A DNA stretch of 64,000 nt from contig NZ_CYGY02000017.1 in assembly GCF_900007165.1 (NCBI RefSeq), positions 124,001 to 188,000 on the forward strand, read 5' to 3'. The position numbers and the translations under genes were made by a program. The DNA is from Paraburkholderia piptadeniae. Its GTDB lineage: Bacteria; Pseudomonadota; Gammaproteobacteria; Burkholderiales; Burkholderiaceae. Below the pieces are notes generated by a model. The model was not told where the DNA came from. It worked only from the letters and a program-made list of their open reading frames with translations, and did not search any database. Below, piece by piece: positions 16,922 through 25,736 of the stretch. Each line of letters starts with the position of its first letter. The stretch's first letter is position 1.

Positions 16922-17943
16922 TGAGCGCGGGGCCGTTGCGCATTGGTGTCGTCGGTCTGGGCCGGCTCGGCAAGCGGCACGCGGAGAATCTCGCGTATCG
17001 CGTGTCGGGCGCGGCGCTCGTGGCCGCGTGCAGTCCCGTCGAAGCAGAGCGGACGTGGGCGCGCGAGGCGCTACCCGCGCCGCGCGTCTACGACGACTAT
17101 CACGCGTTGCTCGACGATTCCGACGTCGATGCCGTGTGGCTCGTCACGCCGTCCGCGCTGCACGCGCAGCAGATCATCGATGCGTTGCGCGCGGGCAAGC
17201 ACGTGTTCTGCGAAAAGCCGCTGTCGCTCGATCTCGCCGAATGCGAGCGCGTGATTGAAGAGGCGCAGCGTCATCCGCAGTTGCAGGCGACGATCGGCTT
17301 CATGCGCCGCTTCGATCCGAGCTATCGCAATGCGTTCGAGAAGATCGAGGCGGGCGCGATTGGGCGGCCGTTCATGGTGCGCTCGCAGACCTGCGATCAG
17401 AACGATCCCGAGGGCTTCTTCGTGCGCTTTGCGCCGACCTCGGGCGGTATCTTTCTCGACTGCACGGTGCACGACATCGACGTCGCGCGCTGGCTGCTCG
17501 GCATGCCGAAAGCGAAGCGAGTCTATGCGAGCGGCGTGGTTGCGCTGCACGAGGGCCTGCGTGAATTCGGCGACGTCGATAACGGCGTGGCGATCTGCGA
17601 GTTCGAAGGCGGACGCATCGCGATGTTCTACGCGTCGCGCACGCTTGCGCACGGCAACGACACAGGCAGCGAAGTGATCGGCACGGCGGGCGCGTTGTAT
17701 ATCGGGCGCAATCCGCGCGCGAACCGCGTCGAGATCGCCGACGCAAGCGGCATCCGCAACGAGTGCGCGCCGACTTTCTTCGATCGCTTCGAAGAGGCGT
17801 TCCTGTGCGAAGCTCAGGCGTTCGTCGCTGCTGTGAAAGAAGGGCGGCAGAGCGGGGCGACGCTCGCGGACGCGATGGAGGCGACGCGCATCGGCTATGC
17901 GCTGCGCGAATCGCTCGCAAGCGGACAGGCTGTCGATCTGTAA
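16921..17943 (+). CDS. Second Gfo/Idh/MocA dehydrogenase, inositol-isomer type
   Basis: This is a 340-residue paralogue of the preceding IolG with the same layout: Rossmann motif GVVGLGRLGKRHAENLA, VFCEKPLSLDLAECE, and the catalytic region DCTVHDIDVARWLLG. Its start ATG overlaps the iolG stop (TGATGA); a GTG one codon earlier is possible. In other bacteria such extra copies act on scyllo- or chiro-inositol or on related sugars. The exact substrate cannot be read from the sequence. No iolA, encoding methylmalonate-semialdehyde dehydrogenase, is present in the window. Confidence 0.87.
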   Translation: MSAGPLRIGVVGLGRLGKRHAENLAYRVSGAALVAACSPVEAERTWAREALPAPRVYDDYHALLDDSDVDAVWLVTPSALHAQQIIDALRAGKHVFCEKPLSLDLAECERVIEEAQRHPQLQATIGFMRRFDPSYRNAFEKIEAGAIGRPFMVRSQTCDQNDPEGFFVRFAPTSGGIFLDCTVHDIDVARWLLGMPKAKRVYASGVVALHEGLREFGDVDNGVAICEFEGGRIAMFYASRTLAHGNDTGSEVIGTAGALYIGRNPRANRVEIADASGIRNECAPTFFDRFEEAFLCEAQAFVAAVKEGRQSGATLADAMEATRIGYALRESLASGQAVDL

Positions 17944-18078
17944 GCGAAGCGCGCGTCCGGACTGTCGCGGCCCGGGCGCGCTCGAAGCGCATGCGTTAGA
18001 ATTTGACCCTCTGCATGGCGCCGCTTTCCGTGATTATTCGAGCGGAACACGGGTGCCGCCTCACGAAGGTCATCGTCG

Positions 18079-18315
18079 ATGGAAATTCAGATTCACAAGG
18101 AAGTCGATGCGCGCGGCTTGAAGTGCCCGCTGCCCATTCTGCGCGCGAAGAAAGCACTGGCCGATATGGAAAGCGGCCAGATTCTCAAGGTGCTCGCCAC
18201 CGATCCCGGCTCGCAGCGCGATTTCGCCGCGTTCTCGAAGCAGACGGGCAACGAGATCGTCGAGTCGTCGACACTACCGGACAAAGTGTTCGTGTTCCTG
18301 ATGCGGCGGCGCTGA
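18079..18315 (+). CDS. tusA: Sulfurtransferase TusA family protein
   Basis: This is a 78-residue SirA/TusA-like protein. The motif ARGLKCPLPILRAKKAL has the active-site Cys (about residue 15) in the CPxP sequence that defines the family. It relays persulfide sulfur in the cytoplasm, for example for tRNA thiouridine or molybdenum cofactor synthesis. Length is normal. It stands alone on the plus strand and ends in a strong bidirectional terminator shared with galU. Confidence 0.92.
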   Translation: MEIQIHKEVDARGLKCPLPILRAKKALADMESGQILKVLATDPGSQRDFAAFSKQTGNEIVESSTLPDKVFVFLMRRR

Positions 18316-18344
18316 GGTTTTGCGGCTGCGTCGCAAGTTAAATA

Positions 18345-18384
18345 AAAAAGGCGCTGCGCCCTCGACGGGGTGCAGCGCCTTTTT
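18345..18384. terminator. Bidirectional rho-independent terminator between tusA and galU
   Basis: AAAAAGGCGCTGC (18345-18357) pairs exactly with GCAGCGCCTTTTT (18372-18384), with further pairing toward the loop. The A-run on one side and T-run on the other allow termination in both directions, which suits the convergent tusA and galU genes. Confidence 0.9.
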
Positions 18385-18441
18385 GCTTTTTGCTTACATG
18401 ACGGCCCGCAGTGCTCTCGCACACGCGGGCCGAACGTTCGA

Positions 18442-19323
18442 TCAGCCTTCCAGCACGGGCGAACGCGTACGCAGATACTCTTCGAAGTCAGCGGCCACTT
18501 CCGGGTGGCGCAGCGCGAATTCGACGGTCGCCTTCAGATAGCCGAGCTTGCTGCCGCAGTCGAAACGCGTGCCGTGATACCTGTATGCGAGCACCTGCTC
18601 GTCGGCGAGCAGCGACTGGATCGCGTCGGTCAGTTGCAGTTCGCCGCCCGCGCCCGGTTTCAGCGCGCGGATGTGATCGAAGATGCGCGGCTTCAGCACA
18701 TAACGGCCGACCACGCCGAGATTCGACGGCGCGACTTCGGGCGCCGGCTTCTCGACGATGCCCGACATCTTGATGATCGCTTCTTCCCACTCCTTGCCGT
18801 CGACGATACCGTACGACTTCGTCTCCGACGGCGGAATCTCTTCGACGCCGATCACCGAGCTGTGATAGTGATCGAACACCTCGATCATCTGCTGCATGAC
18901 GGGCGGCTTGCCGTACAGCAGGTCGTCCGCGAGGATCACGGCGAACGGGTTGTCGCCGACCAGCTTTTCCGCGCACAGCACCGCGTGGCCCAGACCCAGC
19001 GCCTCCGGCTGACGCACGTAGAAGCAGTCGACGTGGCTCGGCTTGATGCTGCGAACCAGTTCGAGCAGCTTCGCCTTGCCGCGCGCTTCCAGCTCGGCTT
19101 CGATTTCGTACGACTTGTCGAAATGGTCTTCGATCGCGCGCTTGCTGCGGCCCGTCACGAAGATCATTTCGGTGATGCCCGCCGCCATTGCCTCTTCGAC
19201 TGCGTACTGGATCAGCGGCTTGTCCACGATAGGCAGCATCTCCTTCGGGCTCGCCTTCGTGGCAGGAAGAAAGCGCGTACCGAGACCCGCGACCGGAAAA
19301 ACTGCCTTAGTAACTTTTAGCAT
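18442..19323 (-). CDS. galU: UTP-glucose-1-phosphate uridylyltransferase GalU
   Basis: This 293-residue cytoplasmic nucleotidyltransferase makes UDP-glucose from UTP and glucose 1-phosphate. The N-terminal signature [20 protein letters not shown] (about residues 13-32) is diagnostic; [21 protein letters not shown] and the substrate lysine region [19 protein letters not shown] follow. UDP-glucose feeds exopolysaccharide, LPS and trehalose synthesis. Length fits the family. It is downstream of valS on the same strand with a 71-base gap. Confidence 0.96.
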   Translation of the reverse strand: MLKVTKAVFPVAGLGTRFLPATKASPKEMLPIVDKPLIQYAVEEAMAAGITEMIFVTGRSKRAIEDHFDKSYEIEAELEARGKAKLLELVRSIKPSHVDCFYVRQPEALGLGHAVLCAEKLVGDNPFAVILADDLLYGKPPVMQQMIEVFDHYHSSVIGVEEIPPSETKSYGIVDGKEWEEAIIKMSGIVEKPAPEVAPSNLGVVGRYVLKPRIFDHIRALKPGAGGELQLTDAIQSLLADEQVLAYRYHGTRFDCGSKLGYLKATVEFALRHPEVAADFEEYLRTRSPVLEG

Positions 19324-19394
19324 GTGTGTACCCTACGTCCTCTGGTTTGGAATGCGTGGAGGCGCCGCGTGGCGCGTCACGCATGGGGCGTAAA

Positions 19395-22274
19395 TCAGGC
19401 CGGCAAGCGCGACAGTTGTGCCGTCAGCTTGCCAATCGTGGTCTGGTATTCTGCCAGCCTTCTTTGCTCCTGCTCAACGACCGCCGGCGGTGCTTTTGCA
19501 ACAAAGCTCTCGTTCTGGAGCTTGGCGTTACATTTCAAAACCTCTGCATTCAATCTGGCGATTTCCTTTGACAGGCGTTCGCGTTCGGCGGCGACATCGA
19601 TTTCCACCTTCAACACGAGCTTGTCCGTTCCTACGATAGCAATCGGCGCGCCATGTGCCTGTGCATCGAGCGTTGCCTCGTCCGCGATGATCTGCACCTC
19701 GGACAAACGCGCCAACGCCTGAGCGTAGGGCGCGAACGACGTGAGCCGCCCGGCATTGCCCGTCACGAGCAGCGGCACCTTCGTCGCCGGCGACAGGTTC
19801 ATCTCGCCACGCAGATTACGGCATGCGTCGATCACGGCCTTCAGATCGGCGGCCCACTGCTCGGCCTTTTCGTCGATCTTGCGCGGCTCCGCGATCGGGT
19901 AGGGCTGCGTCATGATCGATGCCTCGCCTTCCGCCTTGCCTTCAGGGTACTTCTCCGTAAGCGGCGCCACCTTCTGCCACAGCGCTTCCGTGATGAAAGG
20001 AATCACAGGATGCGCGAGGCGCAGCACCGTCTCGAGCACACGCAACAGCGTGCGTCGCGTGGCGCGCTGCTGTTCCGGCGTGCCCGTCTGGATCTGCACC
20101 TTCGCGAGTTCGAGATACCAGTCACAGTATTCGTCCCACACGAACTTGTATAGGGCGTTCGCCACATTGTCAAAACGATAATCCGCGAAGCCTTTTTCGA
20201 TTTCGGCTTCGACGCGCTGAAGCAGCGACACGATCCAGCGGTCGGCCTGCGAGAAGTCCGTGTAGCCGCCCGGTCCGCAATCGCCAGGTTCGCACGGGCC
20301 CGGCTTCGAGAAGCCGCAGTCGTGGCCTTCGCAGTTCATCAGCACGAAGCGCGTTGCGTTCCACAGCTTGTTGCAGAAGTTGCGATAGCCTTCGCAGCGC
20401 GCGAGGTCGAAGTTCACGTTGCGGCCGAGCGTCGCCATCGACGCCATCGTGAAGCGCAGCGCATCCGTGCCGAACGCGGGGATGCCTTCGGGGAATTCCT
20501 TGCGCGTCTTCTTTTCAATCGACGCGGCCTGCTTCGGATTCATCAGCCCTGTGGTGCGCTTCGCGACCAGCGCGTCGAGGCCGATGCCGTCGACGATGTC
20601 GATCGGGTCGAGCGTATTGCCCTTGCTCTTCGACATCTTCTGACCCTCGGCATCGCGCACGAGACCGTGCACATAAACGGTGTCGAACGGCACCTTGCCG
20701 GTGAAGTGCGTGGTCATCATGACCATGCGCGCGACCCAGAAGAAGATGATGTCGAAGCCGGTGACGAGCACCGACGACGGCAGAAACGCTTCCAGCTCCG
20801 GTGTCTCGTTGGGCCATCCGAGCGACGAGAACGGCACGAGCGCCGACGAGAACCATGTATCGAGCACGTCTTCGTCGCGCTTGAGCGCGCCCTTGTAGCC
20901 CTTCGCATCGGCTTGCGCGCGTGCGTCCTCTTCCGTCTTCGCGACGAATATCTCGCCGTTCTCGCCGTACCACGCGGGAATCTGATGACCCCACCACAAT
21001 TGACGCGAGATGCACCAGTCCTGGATGTTTTCGAGCCACTGGTAGTACGTGGTCGTCCAGTTTTCCGGCACGAATTTGATCTGGCCGTTGCGGACCACGT
21101 CGAGCGCCGTGTCGGCGATCGACTTGCCCGGATTGAACGTGCCTTCGGGGGCCGGCTTGCTCATCGCGACGAACCACTGGTCGGTGAGCATCGGCTCGAT
21201 CACGACGCCCGTGCGGTCGCCGCGCGGCACCATCAGCTTGTGCGGCTTCACCGATTCGAGCAGCCCGAGTGCTTCGAGATCCGCGACGACCTGCTTGCGC
21301 GCATCGAAACGATCCATGCCGCGATATTTTTCGGGCGCGTTGTCGTTGATCTTTGCGTCGAGCGTGAGGATTTCGATCTGCGGCAGCTTGTGGCGCTGGC
21401 CGATCTGATAGTCGTTGAAATCGTGCGCGGGCGTGACCTTCACGACGCCCGTGCCGAATTCGCGGTCCACGTAGTCGTCGGCGATGATGGGAATTTCGCG
21501 GTCCGTCAGCGGCAGCCTGACGGTCTTGCCGATCAGGTGCGCGTAGCGCTCGTCTTCCGGATGCACCATCGCGGCGACGTCGCCGAGCATCGTTTCGGGA
21601 CGCGTCGTCGCGACGGTCAGATGGCCCGAGCCGTCGGCGAGCGGGTACTGGATGTGCCACAGATGGCCGTTCTCTTCCTCGCTGACCACTTCGAGGTCGG
21701 ACACGGCCGTGAGCAGCACCGGGTCCCAGTTGACGAGGCGCTTGCCGCGATAGATCAGGCCCTGTTCATACAGGCGCACGAACACGTCGCGCACGGCGGC
21801 CGACATCTTGTCGTCCATCGTGAAGTATTCGCGCGACCAGTCGATCGATGCGCCGAGGCGCCGCACCTGGTTCGTGATCGTCGAGCCGGACTGCTGCTTC
21901 CATTCCCACACGCGCTCGACGAACTTCTCGCGGCCGAGGTCGTGACGCGAAATGCCTTGCGCGTCCAGTTGCCGTTCGACGACGATCTGCGTCGCGATGC
22001 CCGCGTGGTCCGTGCCCGGCACCCACAGCGTGTTTTCGCCGAGCATGCGGTGATAGCGGGTCAGGCCGTCCATGATCGTCTGGTTGAACGCATGGCCCAT
22101 GTGCAGCGTGCCCGTGACGTTGGGCGGCGGCAGTTGAATCGAGAAGTTCTTGCGGCCCGGTTCGAACGGCGGAGCGGCGTAGCCGCGTTTTTCCCATTCG
22201 GGGCCCCACTGGGCCTCGATCGTCTGCGGCTCGAAACTCTTGGCCAGCGTGCTGTCGCTTGTCGTCATCGTCAA
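19395..22274 (-). CDS. valS: Valyl-tRNA synthetase
   Basis: This is a 959-residue class I aminoacyl-tRNA synthetase. HIGH appears as [15 protein letters not shown] (about residues 52-66) and KMSKS as [12 protein letters not shown]1 editing domain lies between them ([26 protein letters not shown]), the anticodon-binding domain follows, and the C-terminal coiled coil ([20 protein letters not shown]) is typical of ValS. It charges tRNA-Val; one of its likely substrates, tRNA-Val(GAC), is encoded at 63691. Start ATG 22274, with a second ATG two codons later. A minus-strand TATAAT at 22321-22316 may be its -10 element. Confidence 0.97.
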   Translation of the reverse strand: MTMTTSDSTLAKSFEPQTIEAQWGPEWEKRGYAAPPFEPGRKNFSIQLPPPNVTGTLHMGHAFNQTIMDGLTRYHRMLGENTLWVPGTDHAGIATQIVVERQLDAQGISRHDLGREKFVERVWEWKQQSGSTITNQVRRLGASIDWSREYFTMDDKMSAAVRDVFVRLYEQGLIYRGKRLVNWDPVLLTAVSDLEVVSEEENGHLWHIQYPLADGSGHLTVATTRPETMLGDVAAMVHPEDERYAHLIGKTVRLPLTDREIPIIADDYVDREFGTGVVKVTPAHDFNDYQIGQRHKLPQIEILTLDAKINDNAPEKYRGMDRFDARKQVVADLEALGLLESVKPHKLMVPRGDRTGVVIEPMLTDQWFVAMSKPAPEGTFNPGKSIADTALDVVRNGQIKFVPENWTTTYYQWLENIQDWCISRQLWWGHQIPAWYGENGEIFVAKTEEDARAQADAKGYKGALKRDEDVLDTWFSSALVPFSSLGWPNETPELEAFLPSSVLVTGFDIIFFWVARMVMMTTHFTGKVPFDTVYVHGLVRDAEGQKMSKSKGNTLDPIDIVDGIGLDALVAKRTTGLMNPKQAASIEKKTRKEFPEGIPAFGTDALRFTMASMATLGRNVNFDLARCEGYRNFCNKLWNATRFVLMNCEGHDCGFSKPGPCEPGDCGPGGYTDFSQADRWIVSLLQRVEAEIEKGFADYRFDNVANALYKFVWDEYCDWYLELAKVQIQTGTPEQQRATRRTLLRVLETVLRLAHPVIPFITEALWQKVAPLTEKYPEGKAEGEASIMTQPYPIAEPRKIDEKAEQWAADLKAVIDACRNLRGEMNLSPATKVPLLVTGNAGRLTSFAPYAQALARLSEVQIIADEATLDAQAHGAPIAIVGTDKLVLKVEIDVAAERERLSKEIARLNAEVLKCNAKLQNESFVAKAPPAVVEQEQRRLAEYQTTIGKLTAQLSRLPA

Positions 22275-22508
22275 AATCTGCCGGAAAATACGTGGAAAGA
22301 TGCTCGAAACCTTGAATTATAAAGTGTGGCGCGAGGCGGCGGTCCGCGCCGGCCGTTGCTCGCGCGCAAGTCGAGGCAAGACGGGCGCGGGGTGGGGCGC
22401 AAGACAGCACGTAAGACATCGAGCGAGACAGCGCGCGATCCCGGCGGAATCGGGGATCGACAGTCCCACGCGCGTCAGCGGCGCACCAGGCTCCGGGCGT
22501 CGCGGTCT

Positions 22509-22514
22509 TATAAT
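22509..22514 (+). promoter_or_regulatory. Possible -10 element for the UvrD/Rep helicase gene
   Basis: A consensus TATAAT lies 41 bases before the helicase start codon in an otherwise GC-rich 281-base divergent gap. No good -35 hexamer is found 16-18 bases upstream. Confidence 0.4.
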
Positions 22515-22555
22515 GACGGACCACCCGCCGCAATCGTAGTTTCTTCTCGTCATCC

Positions 22556-24922
22556 ATGCCCGAACTGCTCGCGAACCTGAACCCCGAACAACACGCCGCC
22601 GTCACGCTGCCGAACGAACCGGCGCTCATTCTGGCGGGGGCAGGCAGCGGCAAGACACGCGTGCTGATCACGCGGATCGCGTGGCTGATTCAGCACGGTC
22701 TCGCGACGCCTGCGACCCTGCTCGGCGTCACCTTCACGAACAAGGCCGCGCGCGAAATGATGTCGCGCCTGTCGGCGCTGTTGCCGATCGATACGCGCGG
22801 CATGTGGATCGGCACATTCCACGGTCTGTGCAACCGGATGCTGCGCGCGCATCACCGCGACGCGGGCCTGCCGCAGACGTTCCAGATTCTCGACACGTCG
22901 GATCAGCTCTCGGCGATCAAGCGCCTGATGAAGGGCCTGAATATCGATGACGAGAAATATCCGGCGAAGAACCTGCAGTACTTCATCAACAACGCGAAGG
23001 AGCAGGGGCTGCGTCCGAAGGATGTCGACGCTTCCGACAACTTCAACCGCAAGTTCGTCGAACTGTACGAAGCGTACGACCAGCAATGCCAGCGCGAAGG
23101 CGTCGTCGATTTTCCGGAACTGCTGTTGCGCTGCTACGAACTGCTGTCGTACAACCCGCCGCTGCGCGCGCACTATCAGGCGCGCTTCCGCCACATTCTC
23201 GTCGACGAGTTCCAGGACACGAACAAGCTGCAATACGCGTGGCTGAAGCTGCTCGCGGGCGAGCACAACGCGATCTTCGCGGTCGGCGACGACGACCAGT
23301 CGATCTACGCGTTTCGCGGCGCGAACGTCGGCAACATGCGCGACTTCGAGCACGAGTTCAAGGTCAGGCATCTGATCAAGCTCGAGCAGAACTACCGTTC
23401 GCATGGCCATATTCTCGATGCGGCGAACCAGCTGATCGCGCACAACGCGCGGCGTCTCGGCAAGAACCTGCGAACGGATGCGGGCCATGGCGAACCCGTG
23501 CGCGTCTACGAAGCCGCGACGGATTCGCAGGAAGCAGGCTGGATCGTCGAAGAGATTCGCGCGCTGATCAACACGGGCCTGTCGCGCAGCGAGATCGCCG
23601 TGCTGTATCGAAGCAACGCGCAGTCGCGCACGATCGAACATACGCTCGTGAACGTCGGCATTCCGTATCGCGTGTATGGCGGCCTGCGATTCTTCGAGCG
23701 CCAGGAAGTGAAGCACGCGCTTGCGTATCTGCGCCTGATCGACAACCCGAACGACGACACCGCGTTCGCGCGCGTCGTCAATTTCCCGGCGCGCGGCATC
23801 GGCGCGCGCTCGATCGAACAGCTGGCGGACGCGTCGCGCCTGTACAACTGCTCGATGGCGGCGGCGATTCCATACGTGACGGGCAAGGCGGGCACGAGCC
23901 TCGGCGGATTCGCGAACCTGATTGCGAGGATGCGCGCCGAAACGGCGCAGATGAGCCTGCCTGAAACGGTCGAGCACGTGGTGCGCGCAAGCGGGCTGTC
24001 CGAGTTCTATCAGAACGAGCGCGAAGGGCAGGAGCGGCTGGAGAACCTGCAGGAACTGGTGAACGCGGCCACGGCCTTCGTCAGCGAGGAAGGCTACGGG
24101 CTTGACACGCCCGCGCGCTCGATTCCGCTGCGTCCGGGCGCGACGGCCTCACCGGAGCTCGTGGTCGCAACCGACGATCCCGGCGTCGACGTGCTCGGCG
24201 CCGCGAATCCCGCCGACCCCGCGCAGAACCCGGACACGATGACGCCGCTCGCAGGCTTCCTGTCGCACGCGTCGCTCGAAGCGGGCGACAACCAGGCGCA
24301 GGCCGGCCAGGAAGCGGTGCAACTGATGACGGTGCACGCGGCGAAGGGCCTCGAATTCACCGCGGTCTTCATCACCGGTCTCGAAGAGGGGCTCTTTCCG
24401 CATGAGAACAGCGCGATCGAAGCGGACGGGCTCGAAGAAGAGCGACGCCTGATGTACGTCGCGATCACGCGCGCGAAGGAGCGCCTGTATCTGTCGTTCG
24501 CGCAGAGCCGGATGCTGCATGGTCAGACGCGCTACAACATCCGCTCGCGTTTCTTCGACGAACTGCCGCAAGAGACGCTCAAGTGGCTCACGCCGAAAGT
24601 CGAAGCGGGCGCGCGCTGGGGCGGCCGCTCCGACAACGCAGGCTGGGGACGCGACTGGTTCGCGCGGCCCGACCGTCAGCAAGGTTATGGCGGCGGCGCA
24701 TCGACGGCATCGAGCGCGCCGCTGCCCGCGTTCGCGAACCAGCAACGCGCGGCGGAAGCGGGCTTCCGGATCGGCCAGCAGGTGTTCCACACCAAGTTCG
24801 GCGAAGGCACGATCACGGCGCTCGAAGGCGGCGGCGCAGACGCGAAGGCGCAGGTCAAGTTCAAGCGGCACGGCGAGAAATGGCTCGCGCTGGCCGTTGC
24901 AAAGCTGCAGGCGGTCGAATGA
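22556..24922 (+). CDS. uvrD: UvrD/Rep-family ATP-dependent DNA helicase
   Basis: This is a 788-residue superfamily 1A helicase. Motifs in order: Q motif LNPEQHAAV, motif I AGAGSGKTRVL (about residues 24-34), Ia GVTFTNKAAREM, II LVDEFQDTN, III GDDDQSIYAFRGA, IV LEQNYRS, V MTVHAAKGLEF and VI EEERRLMYVAITRAKERL. A C-terminal Tudor-like region (GQQVFHTKFGEGTITALEGG) matches UvrD/PcrA rather than Rep. It unwinds DNA in nucleotide excision and mismatch repair. The stop overlaps the next start (ATGA). Assignment to UvrD over Rep is likely but not certain. Confidence 0.93.
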   Translation: MPELLANLNPEQHAAVTLPNEPALILAGAGSGKTRVLITRIAWLIQHGLATPATLLGVTFTNKAAREMMSRLSALLPIDTRGMWIGTFHGLCNRMLRAHHRDAGLPQTFQILDTSDQLSAIKRLMKGLNIDDEKYPAKNLQYFINNAKEQGLRPKDVDASDNFNRKFVELYEAYDQQCQREGVVDFPELLLRCYELLSYNPPLRAHYQARFRHILVDEFQDTNKLQYAWLKLLAGEHNAIFAVGDDDQSIYAFRGANVGNMRDFEHEFKVRHLIKLEQNYRSHGHILDAANQLIAHNARRLGKNLRTDAGHGEPVRVYEAATDSQEAGWIVEEIRALINTGLSRSEIAVLYRSNAQSRTIEHTLVNVGIPYRVYGGLRFFERQEVKHALAYLRLIDNPNDDTAFARVVNFPARGIGARSIEQLADASRLYNCSMAAAIPYVTGKAGTSLGGFANLIARMRAETAQMSLPETVEHVVRASGLSEFYQNEREGQERLENLQELVNAATAFVSEEGYGLDTPARSIPLRPGATASPELVVATDDPGVDVLGAANPADPAQNPDTMTPLAGFLSHASLEAGDNQAQAGQEAVQLMTVHAAKGLEFTAVFITGLEEGLFPHENSAIEADGLEEERRLMYVAITRAKERLYLSFAQSRMLHGQTRYNIRSRFFDELPQETLKWLTPKVEAGARWGGRSDNAGWGRDWFARPDRQQGYGGGASTASSAPLPAFANQQRAAEAGFRIGQQVFHTKFGEGTITALEGGGADAKAQVKFKRHGEKWLALAVAKLQAVE

Positions 24923-25707
24923 GCGCGCTGGCTTTCGAAGCGACGGTTCCGCGCCGTCCGCTCGCCGTGATGGCGGCGCTGCCCCAGGAACTCGGCGATC
25001 TCGTCGCGGCGATGCGCGCTGAAGGCGCCGTCGAAACCGTCACGCACGGCAAGCGCGACTATCACATCGGCACGGTGCACGGCGCGCCGTGCGTCGTGAC
25101 GCTTGCGCGCGTCGGCAAGGTCGCGGCGGCCGCCACCGTAAGCGCGCTGATTCATGCGTTCGATGTCGAAGCCGTCCTGTTCACGGGCGTCGCGGGCGGC
25201 GTCGGGCGGGCGGTGCGGATCGGCGATATCGTCGTGGCCGAATCGCTGATGCAACACGATATGGATGCGTCGCCGCTGTTTCCACGCTTCGAGGTGCCGC
25301 TGCTCGGCATGTCGCGCTTCGCCGCCGATGCGCCTTTGACGACCGAGCTGGCGGCCGCGTGCGAGCATTTCATCGACGAAGAGGGCGCCGCGCTGTCGCA
25401 GCGTTTCCTGACCGAGGCGCTGCCGACCGTGCATCGCGGCCTGATCATCAGCGGCGACCAGTTCGTTGCGAGCGCGACTTCCGTCGATCTGCTGCGCGCC
25501 GCGTTGCCCGACGCGCTCGCCGTCGAGATGGAAGGCGCGGCGATCGCGCAAGTCTGCTACGAATACGGCGTGCCGTGCGCGATCGTGCGAACGATTTCCG
25601 ACACCGCGGACGCGCATGCGCCCACGTCGTTCGTGTCGTTCCTCACCGAGATCGCGGGCACGTATTCGAGCGGGATTCTCAGGCGGTTTCTCTCGGCTCG
25701 CGGTTAA
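24919..25707 (+). CDS. mtnN: 5'-methylthioadenosine/S-adenosylhomocysteine nucleosidase
   Basis: This is a 262-residue purine-nucleoside phosphorylase-like enzyme. VMAALPQELGDLVAAM gives the N-terminal conserved Glu region, FTGVAGGVGRAVRIGDIVVAE the central glycine-rich loop, and VEMEGAAIAQVCYEYG with VRTISDTAD the substrate and catalytic Asp site. It cleaves MTA and SAH, removing by-products of S-adenosylmethionine use. It is slightly longer than the 230-residue E. coli protein because of its N-terminus. It is translationally coupled to the helicase gene. Confidence 0.9.
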   Translation: MSALAFEATVPRRPLAVMAALPQELGDLVAAMRAEGAVETVTHGKRDYHIGTVHGAPCVVTLARVGKVAAAATVSALIHAFDVEAVLFTGVAGGVGRAVRIGDIVVAESLMQHDMDASPLFPRFEVPLLGMSRFAADAPLTTELAAACEHFIDEEGAALSQRFLTEALPTVHRGLIISGDQFVASATSVDLLRAALPDALAVEMEGAAIAQVCYEYGVPCAIVRTISDTADAHAPTSFVSFLTEIAGTYSSGILRRFLSARG

Positions 25708-25725
25708 CAAAACCCGAGCCGTCTT
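25694..25725. terminator. Possible terminator between mtnN and prpE
   Basis: CGGCTCG (25694-25700) pairs with CGAGCCG (25715-25721) around a loop containing the mtnN stop codon; TCTTTCT follows. The stem is short and the T-run is interrupted. Confidence 0.35.
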
Positions 25726-25736
25726 TCTCGCGACGC

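Noticed and set aside
20322..22322. A 666-codon plus-strand frame opposite valS
   Set aside because: The valS frame carries all class I synthetase motifs; the opposite frame has no recognisable domain.
24919..25707. Extension of the nucleosidase gene upstream to 24583
   Set aside because: The extra section overlaps the helicase gene out of frame and is arginine-rich; the ATG at 24919 starts the conserved protein.
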